Positions 1-8,267 are shown, numbered from the stretch's first letter. The stretch is 12,877 nt of DNA from Planctomycetia bacterium (GCA_005801395.1 SYDV01000433.1:1-12877), one strand, 5' to 3'. Notes: generated from the sequence alone by a model not told the origin. Numbers and translations are program-made.

Positions 1-1
1 G

Positions 2-523
2 CGTCCAGCGTTACGTTTGGAAGCAGAAGCTATTCGCGATTCCCTGCTCAGCGTAAGCGGTCGCTTAGATCCGACTCTGTTTGGGCCAGCGATTGAAGAC
101 TTTAATGTTCCACGTCGCAGTGTTTATTTGCGCGTTCGCCGCAGTGAATTATTTCCCTTCCTCATTCTGTTCGATGCCCCAGAAGCAACTCAAAGCATTG
201 GTGATCGCGGAACGACAACGCAACCAACGCAAGCGCTAGCGATGATGAATTCTCCCCTCGTCCATCAAACGGCTGAGGAGTTGCGCAAGCGCGTATTTAC
301 CAAAGGCACATCGCCAACGGACGCCATTATCACGATCTATCGCGTGCTCTTATCCCGCGCACCGACCGATGTTGAAATGAACAAAATGATTTCATTTTAC
401 TCGCATCAGAAAACCATGATTTCAGCAAATAATAAGAAAACAGTAGATGAAGCCGAAACGCTCGCCATGAGTCGCGTCTGTCAGGTGGTGTTGTGTTTAA
501 ATGAGTTTATCTATGTCGATTAA
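2..523 (+). CDS. PSD1 (DUF1553) domain protein, C-terminal fragment
   Basis: This is the last 173 residues of a gene that begins left of the window; the frame is open from base 2 and ends at TAA 521-523. The fragment opens with residues of the form RLEAEAIRDSLLSVSG, which match FRVEAEVIRDSLLTASG in the full-length PSD1 protein encoded at 3191-6814. It continues with an FDAPEA motif, a QPTQALAMMNSP motif and a terminal LNEFIYVD, all typical of the end of DUF1553. Such proteins usually carry PSCyt1 and DUF1549 (PSCyt2) cytochrome domains upstream, so this one is probably a large exported c-type cytochrome protein, but that part is not visible. The stretch between the EAEAIRDSLL motif and the FDAP motif is shorter than in the other PSD1 protein here, so the two belong to different subgroups. 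It probably forms an operon with the DUF1501 gene that follows. Confidence 0.9.
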   Translation, partial: RPALRLEAEAIRDSLLSVSGRLDPTLFGPAIEDFNVPRRSVYLRVRRSELFPFLILFDAPEATQSIGDRGTTTQPTQALAMMNSPLVHQTAEELRKRVFTKGTSPTDAIITIYRVLLSRAPTDVEMNKMISFYSHQKTMISANNKKTVDEAETLAMSRVCQVVLCLNEFIYVD

Positions 524-542
524 TCCATCGGAGCCCGCCAAG

Positions 543-1991
543 ATGTTTACTCGTGATCCCCATTCCGGACTGCACTTACCCTCGCGCCGTAATTTTCTTA
601 AAAGTGCGGGTATGGGTTTCGGATCACTGGCATTAGCCAGTCTACTCAATAATCATGTCACCGCTGCCGAGCCAGAAAATCCACTCGCAGAAAAGAAACC
701 GCATTTCCCAGCCAAAATTAAAGCCGTCATCTGGTTATTTATGACCGGAGCACCATCGCAAGTTGATACCTTTGATTACAAACCCGAATTACAAAAGCGT
801 CACGGCGAGGAGCTTCCAGGCAGCGATCCAAATACCGGGTTCTTTAAAACCAGCGGTAAATTAATGAAATCGCCTTTCGACTGGAAGCAGCACGGCCAAT
901 CTGGTTCATGGGTCAGCAGCTTATTCCCTCATTTATCAAAACATGTCGATAAAATGACGTTCATTCATTCGATGTTTCTGCGCTCCAATAATCATGCCCC
1001 TGCCAGCATTGAATTAATGTGCGGCGGGACCGTACCTGGGCGTCCAGCGGCTGGTGCGTGGACAACCTATGGACTGGGAACCGTCAATCAGGATTTACCG
1101 GCCTATGTTGTCATGCATGGCAAGCGACCACGGGGCGATAATCAAATTTGGTCGGCTGGATTTTTACCAAAAACTTTTCAAGCCATGACTCTAGATGCGC
1201 GGCGACAAGAAGCCGTCGACGATATTGCCCGAGCGGAAAGCGAAAACGATGCACAGCAACGGGCATCGTTAGATTTATTAGGTGAATTAAATGGCAAACA
1301 CGCACAAGATCGTGCACACCAAGGTGATTTACAGGCGCGCTTACGGAGTTTCGAATTAGCTTATCGGATGCAAACCGCCGCCCCCGAGGCGCTAGAAATC
1401 AGTAAAGAAAATGCCGCGATGCAATCGTTATATGGATTGGATCGCAAAGAATGTGATCCCTTCGCCCGGCAATGTTTACTTGCTCGACGACTCGTTGAAC
1501 GAGGTGTGCGCTTTGTCCAAATATTTGCTGGAAAAAATGCGAATGGAGACGGCGCCGTCGATGACGTGCCGTGGGATGGACATAATAATATTAAAGACAA
1601 CCACATTTCCTGTGCCGCTGCCACCGATCAACCCGCAGCGGCGTTGCTTGAAGATCTTCAACAACGCGGATTACTCGATTCAACCTTGGTTATTTGGGGC
1701 GGAGAATTTGGCCGCACCAGTGATTCACAAGGCGCACTGGGGCGCGACCATAATCCACATGGATTTACCATCTGGATGGCTGGCGGTGGATTAAAGCCAG
1801 GCATTCACTACGGATCGACCGATGAATTCGGTTACAAAGCCACGGAAAATAAAGTGCACGTGAACGACTTACACGCCACTATTCTACATCTGCTCGGACT
1901 AAATCATGAAAAACTGACCTATCGTTCAAGTGGCCGTGATTTCCGCCTGACCGATGTTGGCGGCCATGTGATTAAAGAAATCCTTGCTTAA
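543..1991 (+). CDS. DUF1501 protein with Tat signal (first copy)
   Basis: DUF1501 proteins are related to the alkaline phosphatase/sulfatase fold; their substrate is unknown. The N-terminus carries a twin-arginine signal, SRRNFLK at residues 14-20, then a hydrophobic run, which predicts Tat export. Conserved family blocks are KPHFPAKIKAVIWLFMTGAPS with DTFDYKPEL near residues 53-83, a WDGH motif at 344-347, IWGGEFGRT at 384-392, RDHNPHGFTIWMAGGG at 401-416 and SGRDFRLTDVGG near the end. The frame is open further upstream to ATG at 501 and 513, inside the end of the preceding gene. I chose 543 because GGAG lies 9 bases before it (530-533), and because it places the RR pair at residues 15-16 and the length at 482 aa, exactly as in the paralogue at 6819. 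With the 501 start the protein would be 496 aa and overlap the upstream gene by 23 bases. A Gly/Asp-rich insertion precedes the WDGH motif. It is likely co-transcribed with the PSD1 gene. Confidence 0.93.
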   Translation: MFTRDPHSGLHLPSRRNFLKSAGMGFGSLALASLLNNHVTAAEPENPLAEKKPHFPAKIKAVIWLFMTGAPSQVDTFDYKPELQKRHGEELPGSDPNTGFFKTSGKLMKSPFDWKQHGQSGSWVSSLFPHLSKHVDKMTFIHSMFLRSNNHAPASIELMCGGTVPGRPAAGAWTTYGLGTVNQDLPAYVVMHGKRPRGDNQIWSAGFLPKTFQAMTLDARRQEAVDDIARAESENDAQQRASLDLLGELNGKHAQDRAHQGDLQARLRSFELAYRMQTAAPEALEISKENAAMQSLYGLDRKECDPFARQCLLARRLVERGVRFVQIFAGKNANGDGAVDDVPWDGHNNIKDNHISCAAATDQPAAALLEDLQQRGLLDSTLVIWGGEFGRTSDSQGALGRDHNPHGFTIWMAGGGLKPGIHYGSTDEFGYKATENKVHVNDLHATILHLLGLNHEKLTYRSSGRDFRLTDVGGHVIKEILA

Positions 1992-2020
1992 TGAATGCAC
2001 CTGACGGAGAGGATTTCTTT
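1974..2020 (+). terminator. Possible terminator stem-loop after first DUF1501 gene
   Basis: AAAGAAATCCT at 1974-1984 is a perfect 11-base inverted repeat of AGGATTTCTTT at 2010-2020. The loop is 25 bases and contains the TAA stop of the DUF1501 gene (1989-1991). The 3' arm ends in CTTT followed by CTG, so there is only a short pyrimidine tract. Position between two convergent genes favours a termination role. The long loop and AT-rich stem make it weaker than a classical intrinsic terminator. Confidence 0.35.
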
Positions 2021-2053
2021 CTGTGATAGCAACACCTGACTTCCCTAGCATTA

Positions 2054-2809
2054 TCACGCTGTTGTCGCTGATTCTGGGCAGCATAAATTAGCTAACTGAT
2101 GCCATTCGTGGTCAATATTTCGCATCAATAATGCACAATCAAAGGTAACCGAACCGGCAGGGAATAAGGTCGCATCAGAAAAATAATTCGATTCACAGCG
2201 CTCAATGTCCAGCGCCTCGACTTGCCATTGCTTGCAGCGCAATTCCATGCCTTCCAGTTGCTTAGTATTCGGATTTGGCGAATAGCCCATCGCTCCTTCG
2301 GCAAAAAATTGTGAGGCCGTGTCTAAGTTAGAAAATACCGATGCTGATGGCAGTGTTTTAGTCACACTGCCTGAAACATGGACACGAATAAGACCGTCTT
2401 CGCTGGACATCGCGACATTCACCGTCGTGCCAGATGGCGAGGAATTCATAGCGGTGGTAAACCGCGCAAGATGCTGCACTCCAGGAAACATTTTTCCGCC
2501 CATCATGGCATTTATTCGTGAGTCGGTATCACGCCGAGGAACGTAAACCCCATGCCTAACTTGGCCGTGGTCATCCCATTCTACCGCTATGCGATGGGCG
2601 GCATTTTCTGAATTCAAACCAAAAGGCATGGGAAAACATTGGGGTTTAACATCGGTTAGCCGAATTAAACAGATTCCACCAATCGCATAACCATTTATTA
2701 ATCGTGGACGAAATGGTGCCGGTAAATGCCGCGCCATCACCGCTGCCTCAATGCGATAATTTGCTAAAATACGGCGTTCAATCATTCCGGTAATCACGGG
2801 GATTTGCAT
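2054..2809 (-). CDS. DUF2071 family protein
   Basis: The 251-residue product starts MQIPVITGMIERRILANYRI and continues with ARHLPAPFRPRLINGYAIGG, ENAAHRIAVEWDD, a GVYVPRRDTDSR motif, MGGKMFPGVQHLARF and FDCALLMRNIDHEW. I recognise this as the DUF2071 (YqjF-like) family, which resembles acetoacetate decarboxylase-like folds; no specific reaction is known to me. No signal peptide or membrane segment is visible, so it is probably cytoplasmic, unlike its exported neighbours. The frame is open upstream to an ATG at 2911, but the start at 2809 is preferred: AAAGG (complement of 2815-2819) lies 5 bases before it, and the 34 extra residues do not resemble the family. It ends in tandem stops (TGA then TAA on the minus strand). 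It lies convergent to the first DUF1501 gene and divergent from the large cytochrome gene, so it is a separate transcription unit. Confidence 0.88.
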   Translation of the reverse strand: MQIPVITGMIERRILANYRIEAAVMARHLPAPFRPRLINGYAIGGICLIRLTDVKPQCFPMPFGLNSENAAHRIAVEWDDHGQVRHGVYVPRRDTDSRINAMMGGKMFPGVQHLARFTTAMNSSPSGTTVNVAMSSEDGLIRVHVSGSVTKTLPSASVFSNLDTASQFFAEGAMGYSPNPNTKQLEGMELRCKQWQVEALDIERCESNYFSDATLFPAGSVTFDCALLMRNIDHEWHQLANLCCPESATTA

Positions 2810-3190
2810 ACGTACCTTTGCGAACAGAGAATGAGCGATGCATGTTACCATAGGCTCATCATCGCCATGAGAACTTAACTTTCTCCATGACCGAACGTGT
2901 ATGTTCACCATGCATGTCTATCGCTCGTTACGACCCTAGATGTCTTAATCTTTGATTTTACCTGCGGACTTTAATCCATAGCGTTTACTTTTAGTTAATA
3001 GTATCGTTCTTGGTTTGAGCGATCGTCTTATTTTTGTTGTAGATAATGCTGGAAATATTTGTGCTTTTTGGCGCAAGGTTACCTGATGCAGAAATTATAA
3101 TGCAACATACTGTGCCGCACGATCGTACGAGTTTACCGAATGTCTCTATCAGACGACGTGAACGAATATCATAGAATCTAAGGACGTGCT
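2810..3190. promoter_or_regulatory. Divergent intergenic region
   Basis: These 381 bases separate two divergent genes and must hold the promoters for both. No convincing coding sequence is present; the minus-strand frame up to 2911 looks like an untranslated extension of the DUF2071 frame. Visible elements are a dyad GAAC-N6-GTTC at 2893-2906, a GAGCGAT/ATCGCTC inverted pair at 2833-2839 and 2920-2926, a self-complementary CATGCATG at 2909-2916, and a TCGTACGA palindrome at 3123-3130. A perfect TATAAT occurs at 3096-3101, 89 bases before the start of the downstream gene, but it has no good -35 box at normal spacing. AAGGA at 3180-3184 is the ribosome binding site for the gene at 3191. Operator roles are inference. 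Confidence 0.4.
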
Positions 3191-6100
3191 ATGCATTTGT
3201 TGTCGAAATCTTGGCGGATGTTGAATTGCGCCAAAACATTACTGCTCCTTGGTTGTCTGCCGTTGACCGCAGTTGCGGTGGACACAAACGCTTCCAGCAA
3301 TGGTTCAGGTAAAGCTCGTCCGACGCCTGATTTTACCCGTGACGTACGTCCTATTTTATCGCAGCACTGTTTTACTTGCCACGGTCCTGATGACAAATCA
3401 CGCAAAGGCGGATTACGTCTAGACCAGCGTGAATCAGCGATGATTCCCGCTAAATCTGATGCAATTGCCATCGTGCCTGGGAAGCCTGAGGTTAGCGAAT
3501 TAATCAAACGTATTTTGACTCACGATGAAGATGATTTAATGCCGCCACCGGCAACCAAGAAACCACTGAGTGATAAAGATAAGGATATTCTACAACGTTG
3601 GATTGCAGGCGGTGCAGAGTATCAACCACATTGGGCATTCGCTGCGCCGGTGATCCATCCTTTACCAACCGTGCAAAACCAAACTTGGTCAAAAAATGAA
3701 ATCGACCGATTTGTTCTCGCGCGTTTAGAAGCGGAACATTTGCAACCATCATTGGCTGCCGACCGTCCCACGCTCATTCGACGGGCATCGTTGGATTTAA
3801 TCGGCTTGCCACCAACACCGGCGGAAGTGGATGCTTTCGTCGCGGATACCAGTCCACAGGCGTATGAGAAACTGATTGATCGATTATTAGCATCCGCGCA
3901 CTACGGCGAACGTTGGGCTCGGCAGTGGATGGATTTAGCACGATATGCTGACACGAATGGTTACGAAAAAGATCGTCCACGATCAATGTGGCCATGGCGT
4001 GATTGGGTCATTACGGCGATCAATGACGACATGCCGTTTAGCGAATTTACCATTAAACAAATAGCTGGGGATATGTTGCCCAATGCAACGCAATCAGATC
4101 GCATCGCGACTGGTTTTCATCGCAACACCATGATCAACGAAGAAGGCGGCATAGATCCACTAGAATTTCGTTTTCACGCCATGGCTGACCGCGTAGCCAC
4201 CACCGGAAAAACCTGGCTCGGCCTTACGACTGGCTGTGCGCAATGTCATACGCATAAATTTGATCCGGTTACCATTACTGAATATTATCAATTGATGGCG
4301 ATGATGAATAATGCCGACGAAGTGGTGATGATGATTGAACCAAGTGATTATGCCGCACAAAAGAACACCGTCGCCAATAAAATTGAACCCCTTATTCCAC
4401 CGTTAGCCGATCAATATCCCGTCGATACACGCGTGTGGTCGCAAGCAACAAAAATCACAGCCGTAACGGCAAGCGGAGAAACCGCTTCCGTCGCAACTGA
4501 TGGTACAATTACATTAAACGGGCCAAGTGCCGCTAAAGACACTTACACCATTACCATCGAAACCGCCTCCACTTCATTAGATTTTGTCCAATTAGAAGCA
4601 TTACCAAATAAAAATAATCCACAGGGTGGCCCAGGCCGATCCAGTGGCGGCAATTTTGTCCTTTCAGAATTTTCACTAACGACGACTGGACTAAGTGGCG
4701 ATTCACCAGCCGAAAAACAAATCATTAAAACGTTTTCCACAGATGGCGAACAAAAAAATTACGAAGCCAAATTGGCCATTGATGGCAAAAAAAATACCGG
4801 TTGGGGCATTGCCGGCGCGGGTAAAATTAATGCATCAAAAACCGCTACTGCCACGTTAAAAAAGACCTCTCACCACGACGGCGGCATGCGCGTGGTCATC
4901 ACTTTAGAGCAAAATTTCGGCGAACAGCATACGCTTAGTCAATTTCGATTACGTTTGGGGTATCAAGAGGACAGCAAATCCACCGTCGAGGCACGTCGCG
5001 CCAAAGCGGAATTGGCCTTTCAGGAATGGCTCGCTGATCAACGAAAAAATGCCGTCCATTGGCGAGTACTGACTCCCGTATCGGCAACCTCAGAAACACC
5101 AACGTTGACCATACTCGACGATGGATCGGTCTTGTCTTCTGGCGATATTACAAAAAGAGACATTTATGTAACGAATTTTAAACAGGACCTAGCTGGGGTA
5201 ACGGCCATTCGTTTAGAAGCCTTAACGCACGACAGCTTACCGAACCAAGGTCCTGGTCGAGTTTATTACGAAGGACAAAGCGGTGATTTTTTGCTCACCG
5301 AACTGCTCATGTCGGTGAATAATGAACCGATTAAATTTGTGCGTGGTGCAGAATCTTTCGCGGCAAGTACTAATAACGCCTCAAAAATAATCGACGGCGA
5401 ACCGCTCACTGGTTGGACCATTCGTGACGGCACCGGCCAATCGCAAGCGGCGCTCCTGGTGTGCGAAAAGCCCCTCACGGCTGGATCAGACGTGCGCATT
5501 GATCTGGTATTTGAACGCTATTTCGCCTCTGCCTTGGGACGTTATCGCTTTTCTGTCACCACCGACCCAGCGCCTAATGATATTAATTATTTACCGCCAG
5601 ATATGGCGGAACTGGTTCTGCGCGACTCCGCTAAATTGGATAGCGCGGGGATCGAACGCCTGCGTCGTTATTGGCTCACGATTGCTCCTGAATTGGAAAA
5701 AGCGCGGAAAGAAATCGATTCACTAAAAAAATCCTTACTCGCTCATCCGACTTCTTTAGTGTTCAAAGAGCGACCCACCGACCACGTTCGTTCAACCTTT
5801 ATTCACAATCGCGGTGAATTTTTACAGCCGACAGACCGTGTCGAACCAGGAATATTTTCTGCCTTACAGCCACTCTCTGCTGGCACTCCACGCAATCGCC
5901 TTGGATTAGCGCAATGGTTAGTCGCGCGTGATAATCCACTTACCGCACGAGTGACCGTCAATCGCTGGTGGGCGACGATATTTGGTCGCGGCCTGGTACG
6001 GACGATCGAAGATTTTGGCTATCAAGGAGAAGCACCGAGCCATCCTGCTTTATTAGATTGGCTGGCCGTAACCTTTATGGAGGAAGGCTGGTCGATGAAG

Positions 6101-6814
6101 CTTTTACACAAGCGCATTGTTATGAGCGCGACCTATCAACAGTCATCGCACTTATCACCTAAGCTCTTAGAGCGCGATCCGAAAAATGTCTTACTGGGGC
6201 GTGGTCCACGATTCCGCGTCGAAGCGGAAGTGATTCGCGACAGTTTATTGACGGCCTCTGGATTATTATCATCGAAACTCGGGGGACCCAGTGTCTTTCC
6301 GCCACAGCCTGCCAGCGTGACCTCTGAAGGCGCGTACGGAAAATTCGATTGGAAAATTTCCGAAGGCCCGGATCGCTATCGTCGTGGTTTATACACCTTC
6401 ATGAAACGCACCGCGCCTTATGCCATGACCAATGCTTTTGACGCACCCAGCGGCGAATCATGTGTGGCACAACGTGAAGTTTCAAATTCACCGTTACAGG
6501 CCTTAATTCTTCTCAATGACACCGTCGTTATGGAGACTGCGGTTGCCTTAGGTCGAAAAATTACCAGCGCTCCTGGCGATGATACCACGCGCATAACCGC
6601 TATTGTACGTCATTGTTTGGTGCGTTCTCCAACCGCGCAGGAAATATCCACGATGACTTCCTTTATCGCTCGCCAACGCCAACGTTTTGCAAATAAAGAA
6701 ATCGATCCACTCACGTTAATTGGAAAAGCCGATGACAACGCCGTGGAAATCGCGACGTGGACAACACTGGCGCGTGCAATGATGAACACCGATGAATTTG
6801 TGACCAAGGAATAA
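3191..6814 (+). CDS. PSCyt1-PSCyt2(DUF1549)-PSD1(DUF1553) cytochrome protein
   Basis: This 1207-residue exported c-type cytochrome protein has, in order: a Sec-type signal peptide (residues 1-30, hydrophobic core LLLLGCLPLTAVAV); a PSCyt1 domain with haem motif C60-F-T-C63-H64 and a possible distal ligand M117 in DLMPPP; a DUF1549/PSCyt2 domain from about 165 to 375 with WSKNEIDRFVLARLE, RRASLDLIGLPPTP, YGERWARQWMDLARYAD and a second haem-type motif C349-A-Q-C352-H353; an insertion of about 415-795 made of two related repeats; and PSD1/DUF1553 from about 858 to the end, with RNRLGLAQWLVARDNPLTAR, NRWWATIFGRGLVRT and EAEVIRDSLL. The ATG at 3191 has AAGGA 6 bases upstream. The DUF1501 gene follows after 4 bases, so the two are surely co-transcribed. 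It most likely acts in the periplasm or at the surface. What it transfers electrons to, or acts on, is unknown. Confidence 0.95.
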   Translation: MHLLSKSWRMLNCAKTLLLLGCLPLTAVAVDTNASSNGSGKARPTPDFTRDVRPILSQHCFTCHGPDDKSRKGGLRLDQRESAMIPAKSDAIAIVPGKPEVSELIKRILTHDEDDLMPPPATKKPLSDKDKDILQRWIAGGAEYQPHWAFAAPVIHPLPTVQNQTWSKNEIDRFVLARLEAEHLQPSLAADRPTLIRRASLDLIGLPPTPAEVDAFVADTSPQAYEKLIDRLLASAHYGERWARQWMDLARYADTNGYEKDRPRSMWPWRDWVITAINDDMPFSEFTIKQIAGDMLPNATQSDRIATGFHRNTMINEEGGIDPLEFRFHAMADRVATTGKTWLGLTTGCAQCHTHKFDPVTITEYYQLMAMMNNADEVVMMIEPSDYAAQKNTVANKIEPLIPPLADQYPVDTRVWSQATKITAVTASGETASVATDGTITLNGPSAAKDTYTITIETASTSLDFVQLEALPNKNNPQGGPGRSSGGNFVLSEFSLTTTGLSGDSPAEKQIIKTFSTDGEQKNYEAKLAIDGKKNTGWGIAGAGKINASKTATATLKKTSHHDGGMRVVITLEQNFGEQHTLSQFRLRLGYQEDSKSTVEARRAKAELAFQEWLADQRKNAVHWRVLTPVSATSETPTLTILDDGSVLSSGDITKRDIYVTNFKQDLAGVTAIRLEALTHDSLPNQGPGRVYYEGQSGDFLLTELLMSVNNEPIKFVRGAESFAASTNNASKIIDGEPLTGWTIRDGTGQSQAALLVCEKPLTAGSDVRIDLVFERYFASALGRYRFSVTTDPAPNDINYLPPDMAELVLRDSAKLDSAGIERLRRYWLTIAPELEKARKEIDSLKKSLLAHPTSLVFKERPTDHVRSTFIHNRGEFLQPTDRVEPGIFSALQPLSAGTPRNRLGLAQWLVARDNPLTARVTVNRWWATIFGRGLVRTIEDFGYQGEAPSHPALLDWLAVTFMEEGWSMKLLHKRIVMSATYQQSSHLSPKLLERDPKNVLLGRGPRFRVEAEVIRDSLLTASGLLSSKLGGPSVFPPQPASVTSEGAYGKFDWKISEGPDRYRRGLYTFMKRTAPYAMTNAFDAPSGESCVAQREVSNSPLQALILLNDTVVMETAVALGRKITSAPGDDTTRITAIVRHCLVRSPTAQEISTMTSFIARQRQRFANKEIDPLTLIGKADDNAVEIATWTTLARAMMNTDEFVTKE
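4427..4990 (+). repeat. Inserted domain, repeat A (within large cytochrome gene)
   Basis: Residues about 413-600 of the cytochrome protein form the first copy of a duplicated domain. Landmarks shared with repeat B are FVQLEALPN...QGGPGR, then GGNFVLSEF, then AIDGKKNTGWGI, then VVITLEQNFGEQHTLSQFRLRL. The arrangement (LEAL, PGR, G-F-L-E, IDG..TGW, R.R..) resembles the discoidin-like or carbohydrate-binding beta-sandwich inserts seen in some planctomycete cytochrome proteins. That family assignment is inference. Confidence 0.7.
5057..5569 (+). repeat. Inserted domain, repeat B (within large cytochrome gene)
   Basis: Residues about 623-793 form the second copy. It matches repeat A landmark for landmark: IRLEALTHDSLPNQGPGR, SGDFLLTELLM, KIIDGEPLTGWTI and VRIDLVFERYFASALGRYRF. 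The copies are strongly diverged in sequence, so the duplication is old. A charged linker (about 600-622, containing ARRAKAELAFQEWL) separates them. Confidence 0.7.
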
Positions 6815-6818
6815 TATC

Positions 6819-8267
6819 ATGAGCTCAATCCATCATCGTCCTGCGTCCGTCCTCGCTACTCGGCGCCAATTGTTGAATCAAACCGGAGTGAACCTTGGGC
6901 GTATTGCGCTTGGTTCCCTCTTACTTGGTGCCACGCCTCCACCGTTAATGAGCAGCGATAAACCGGCTGGGACCTTAGCTCCACGCAAGCCCCATTTTCC
7001 GGCCACGGCTAAGCGCGTAATTCATTTATTTATGGCTGGCGCTCCTAGTCACTTAGATCTATTCGATTACAAACCAGAATTAGTTAAGCTAGAAGGACAA
7101 CCATTACCTAAGTCTGTTATTGGTGACCAGCGATTCGCTTTTATTCGCGGTGATGCTGCGGTTATGGCACCACAATTTACCATTAAACCGCGTGGGCAAA
7201 GTGGATTAACTATTTCCGATATGATGCCGCATTTAGCCAAAGTCGCAGATGATATTTGCCTAATTAAATCCATGCGTACGGACCAGTTTAATCACGCTCC
7301 AGGACAAATTTTTCTCAACACTGGCTTTTCCCAACCGGGACGCCCCAGCTTGGGTTCGTGGGCGGTGTACGGTTTAGGCGCTGAAACAACGGAATTACCC
7401 GCTTATGTGGTCATGTCCTCGGGCAAAGGCGTTAGTGGTGGTTCCGCCAACTGGGCGAGCGGCTTTATGCCGACACTCTACAGCGGTTGTCGTTTCCGAA
7501 ATCAAGGTGATCCGATTTTAGACACCTCAAATCCGGCTGGAATAGATGCACAATTACAGCGCGAAAGTATTGATTTAATTAGCGGATTAAATCGCGCTCA
7601 TTTAGACCTGGTCGGTGATCCGGAAATTGCCACCCGCATAGCCAATTACGAAATGGCTTACCGCTTACAGTCTAGCGCACCGGAATTAATGGATTTAAAA
7701 ACCGAAACCAAAGCCACCATGGAATTGTATGGTTGCGAGGCGGATAAACCATCCTTCAACCGTTCCTGCTTACTCGCGCGACGAATGATCGAACGCGGAG
7801 TCCGCTTTATTAATATTTATCACGAAGGCTGGGACGCCCATTCTGGCTTAGTAGACAACCATAAAAATATGTGTGAAGAAACCGATCAAGGCGCAGCGGC
7901 ATTAGTTGCCGATTTGAAGCAACGTGGGCTTTTAGATGACACCTTAGTTATTTGGGGCGGCGAATTTGGTCGTACGCCAATGGTCGAAAATAATCCGGTC
8001 TTAGGCCGATCAAAAGGTCGTGACCACCATCCACACGCATTCACCATGTGGATGGCTGGCGGCGGACTCAAACGCGGGTTCAGTTACGGTACCACTGACG
8101 ACCTCGGCTACCAAGTCGTCGACAAGCCCGTCCATGTCCATGATTTACAGGCTACCGTTTTACACCTGCTCGGTTTCGACCACGAACGCCTGACCTACCA
8201 ATTCGCAGGCCGTGATTTCCGCCTAACCGATGTGCATGGGCATGTGGTGAAAGATATTATTGCGTAA
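6819..8267 (+). CDS. DUF1501 protein with Tat signal (second copy)
   Basis: This 482-residue protein is a paralogue of the product at 543-1991 and has the same length. It has a twin-arginine signal TRRQLLN at residues 14-20 with a following hydrophobic run. Family blocks are KPHFPATAKRVIHLFMAGAPS with LDLFDYKPEL (about 57-88), NHAPGQIFLNTG, ASGFMPTLYSG with GDPILDTSNPAGID (213-243), WDAHSGLVDNH (338-348), IWGGEFGRTP (378-387), and RDHHPHAFTMWMAGGG (401-416). The start is supported by AAGGA (6805-6809) about 9 bases upstream, which overlaps the end of the cytochrome gene. Unlike the first copy, it keeps the usual GDP..SNP.GI segment and has no Gly/Asp-rich insertion before WDAH. It is expected to be exported folded through Tat and to work alongside the cytochrome encoded 4 bases upstream. 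The fold is phosphatase/sulfatase-like; the substrate is unknown. Confidence 0.95.
   Translation: MSSIHHRPASVLATRRQLLNQTGVNLGRIALGSLLLGATPPPLMSSDKPAGTLAPRKPHFPATAKRVIHLFMAGAPSHLDLFDYKPELVKLEGQPLPKSVIGDQRFAFIRGDAAVMAPQFTIKPRGQSGLTISDMMPHLAKVADDICLIKSMRTDQFNHAPGQIFLNTGFSQPGRPSLGSWAVYGLGAETTELPAYVVMSSGKGVSGGSANWASGFMPTLYSGCRFRNQGDPILDTSNPAGIDAQLQRESIDLISGLNRAHLDLVGDPEIATRIANYEMAYRLQSSAPELMDLKTETKATMELYGCEADKPSFNRSCLLARRMIERGVRFINIYHEGWDAHSGLVDNHKNMCEETDQGAAALVADLKQRGLLDDTLVIWGGEFGRTPMVENNPVLGRSKGRDHHPHAFTMWMAGGGLKRGFSYGTTDDLGYQVVDKPVHVHDLQATVLHLLGFDHERLTYQFAGRDFRLTDVHGHVVKDIIA

Noticed and set aside
1411..1794. 127-codon open frame on the plus strand inside the first DUF1501 gene
   Set aside because: It is out of frame within a clearly conserved coding region and its peptide has no recognisable features.
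2893..2906. LexA/SOS-box-like sequence GAAC-N6-GTTC
   Set aside because: The LexA box of Gram-positive bacteria needs GAAC-N4-GTTC, and alphaproteobacterial sites are direct repeats with different spacing. Kept only as an unnamed dyad.
2810..2911. N-terminal extension of the DUF2071 frame to an ATG at 2911
   Set aside because: The added 34 residues do not look like the family, and AAAGG lies at proper spacing before the internal start at 2809.
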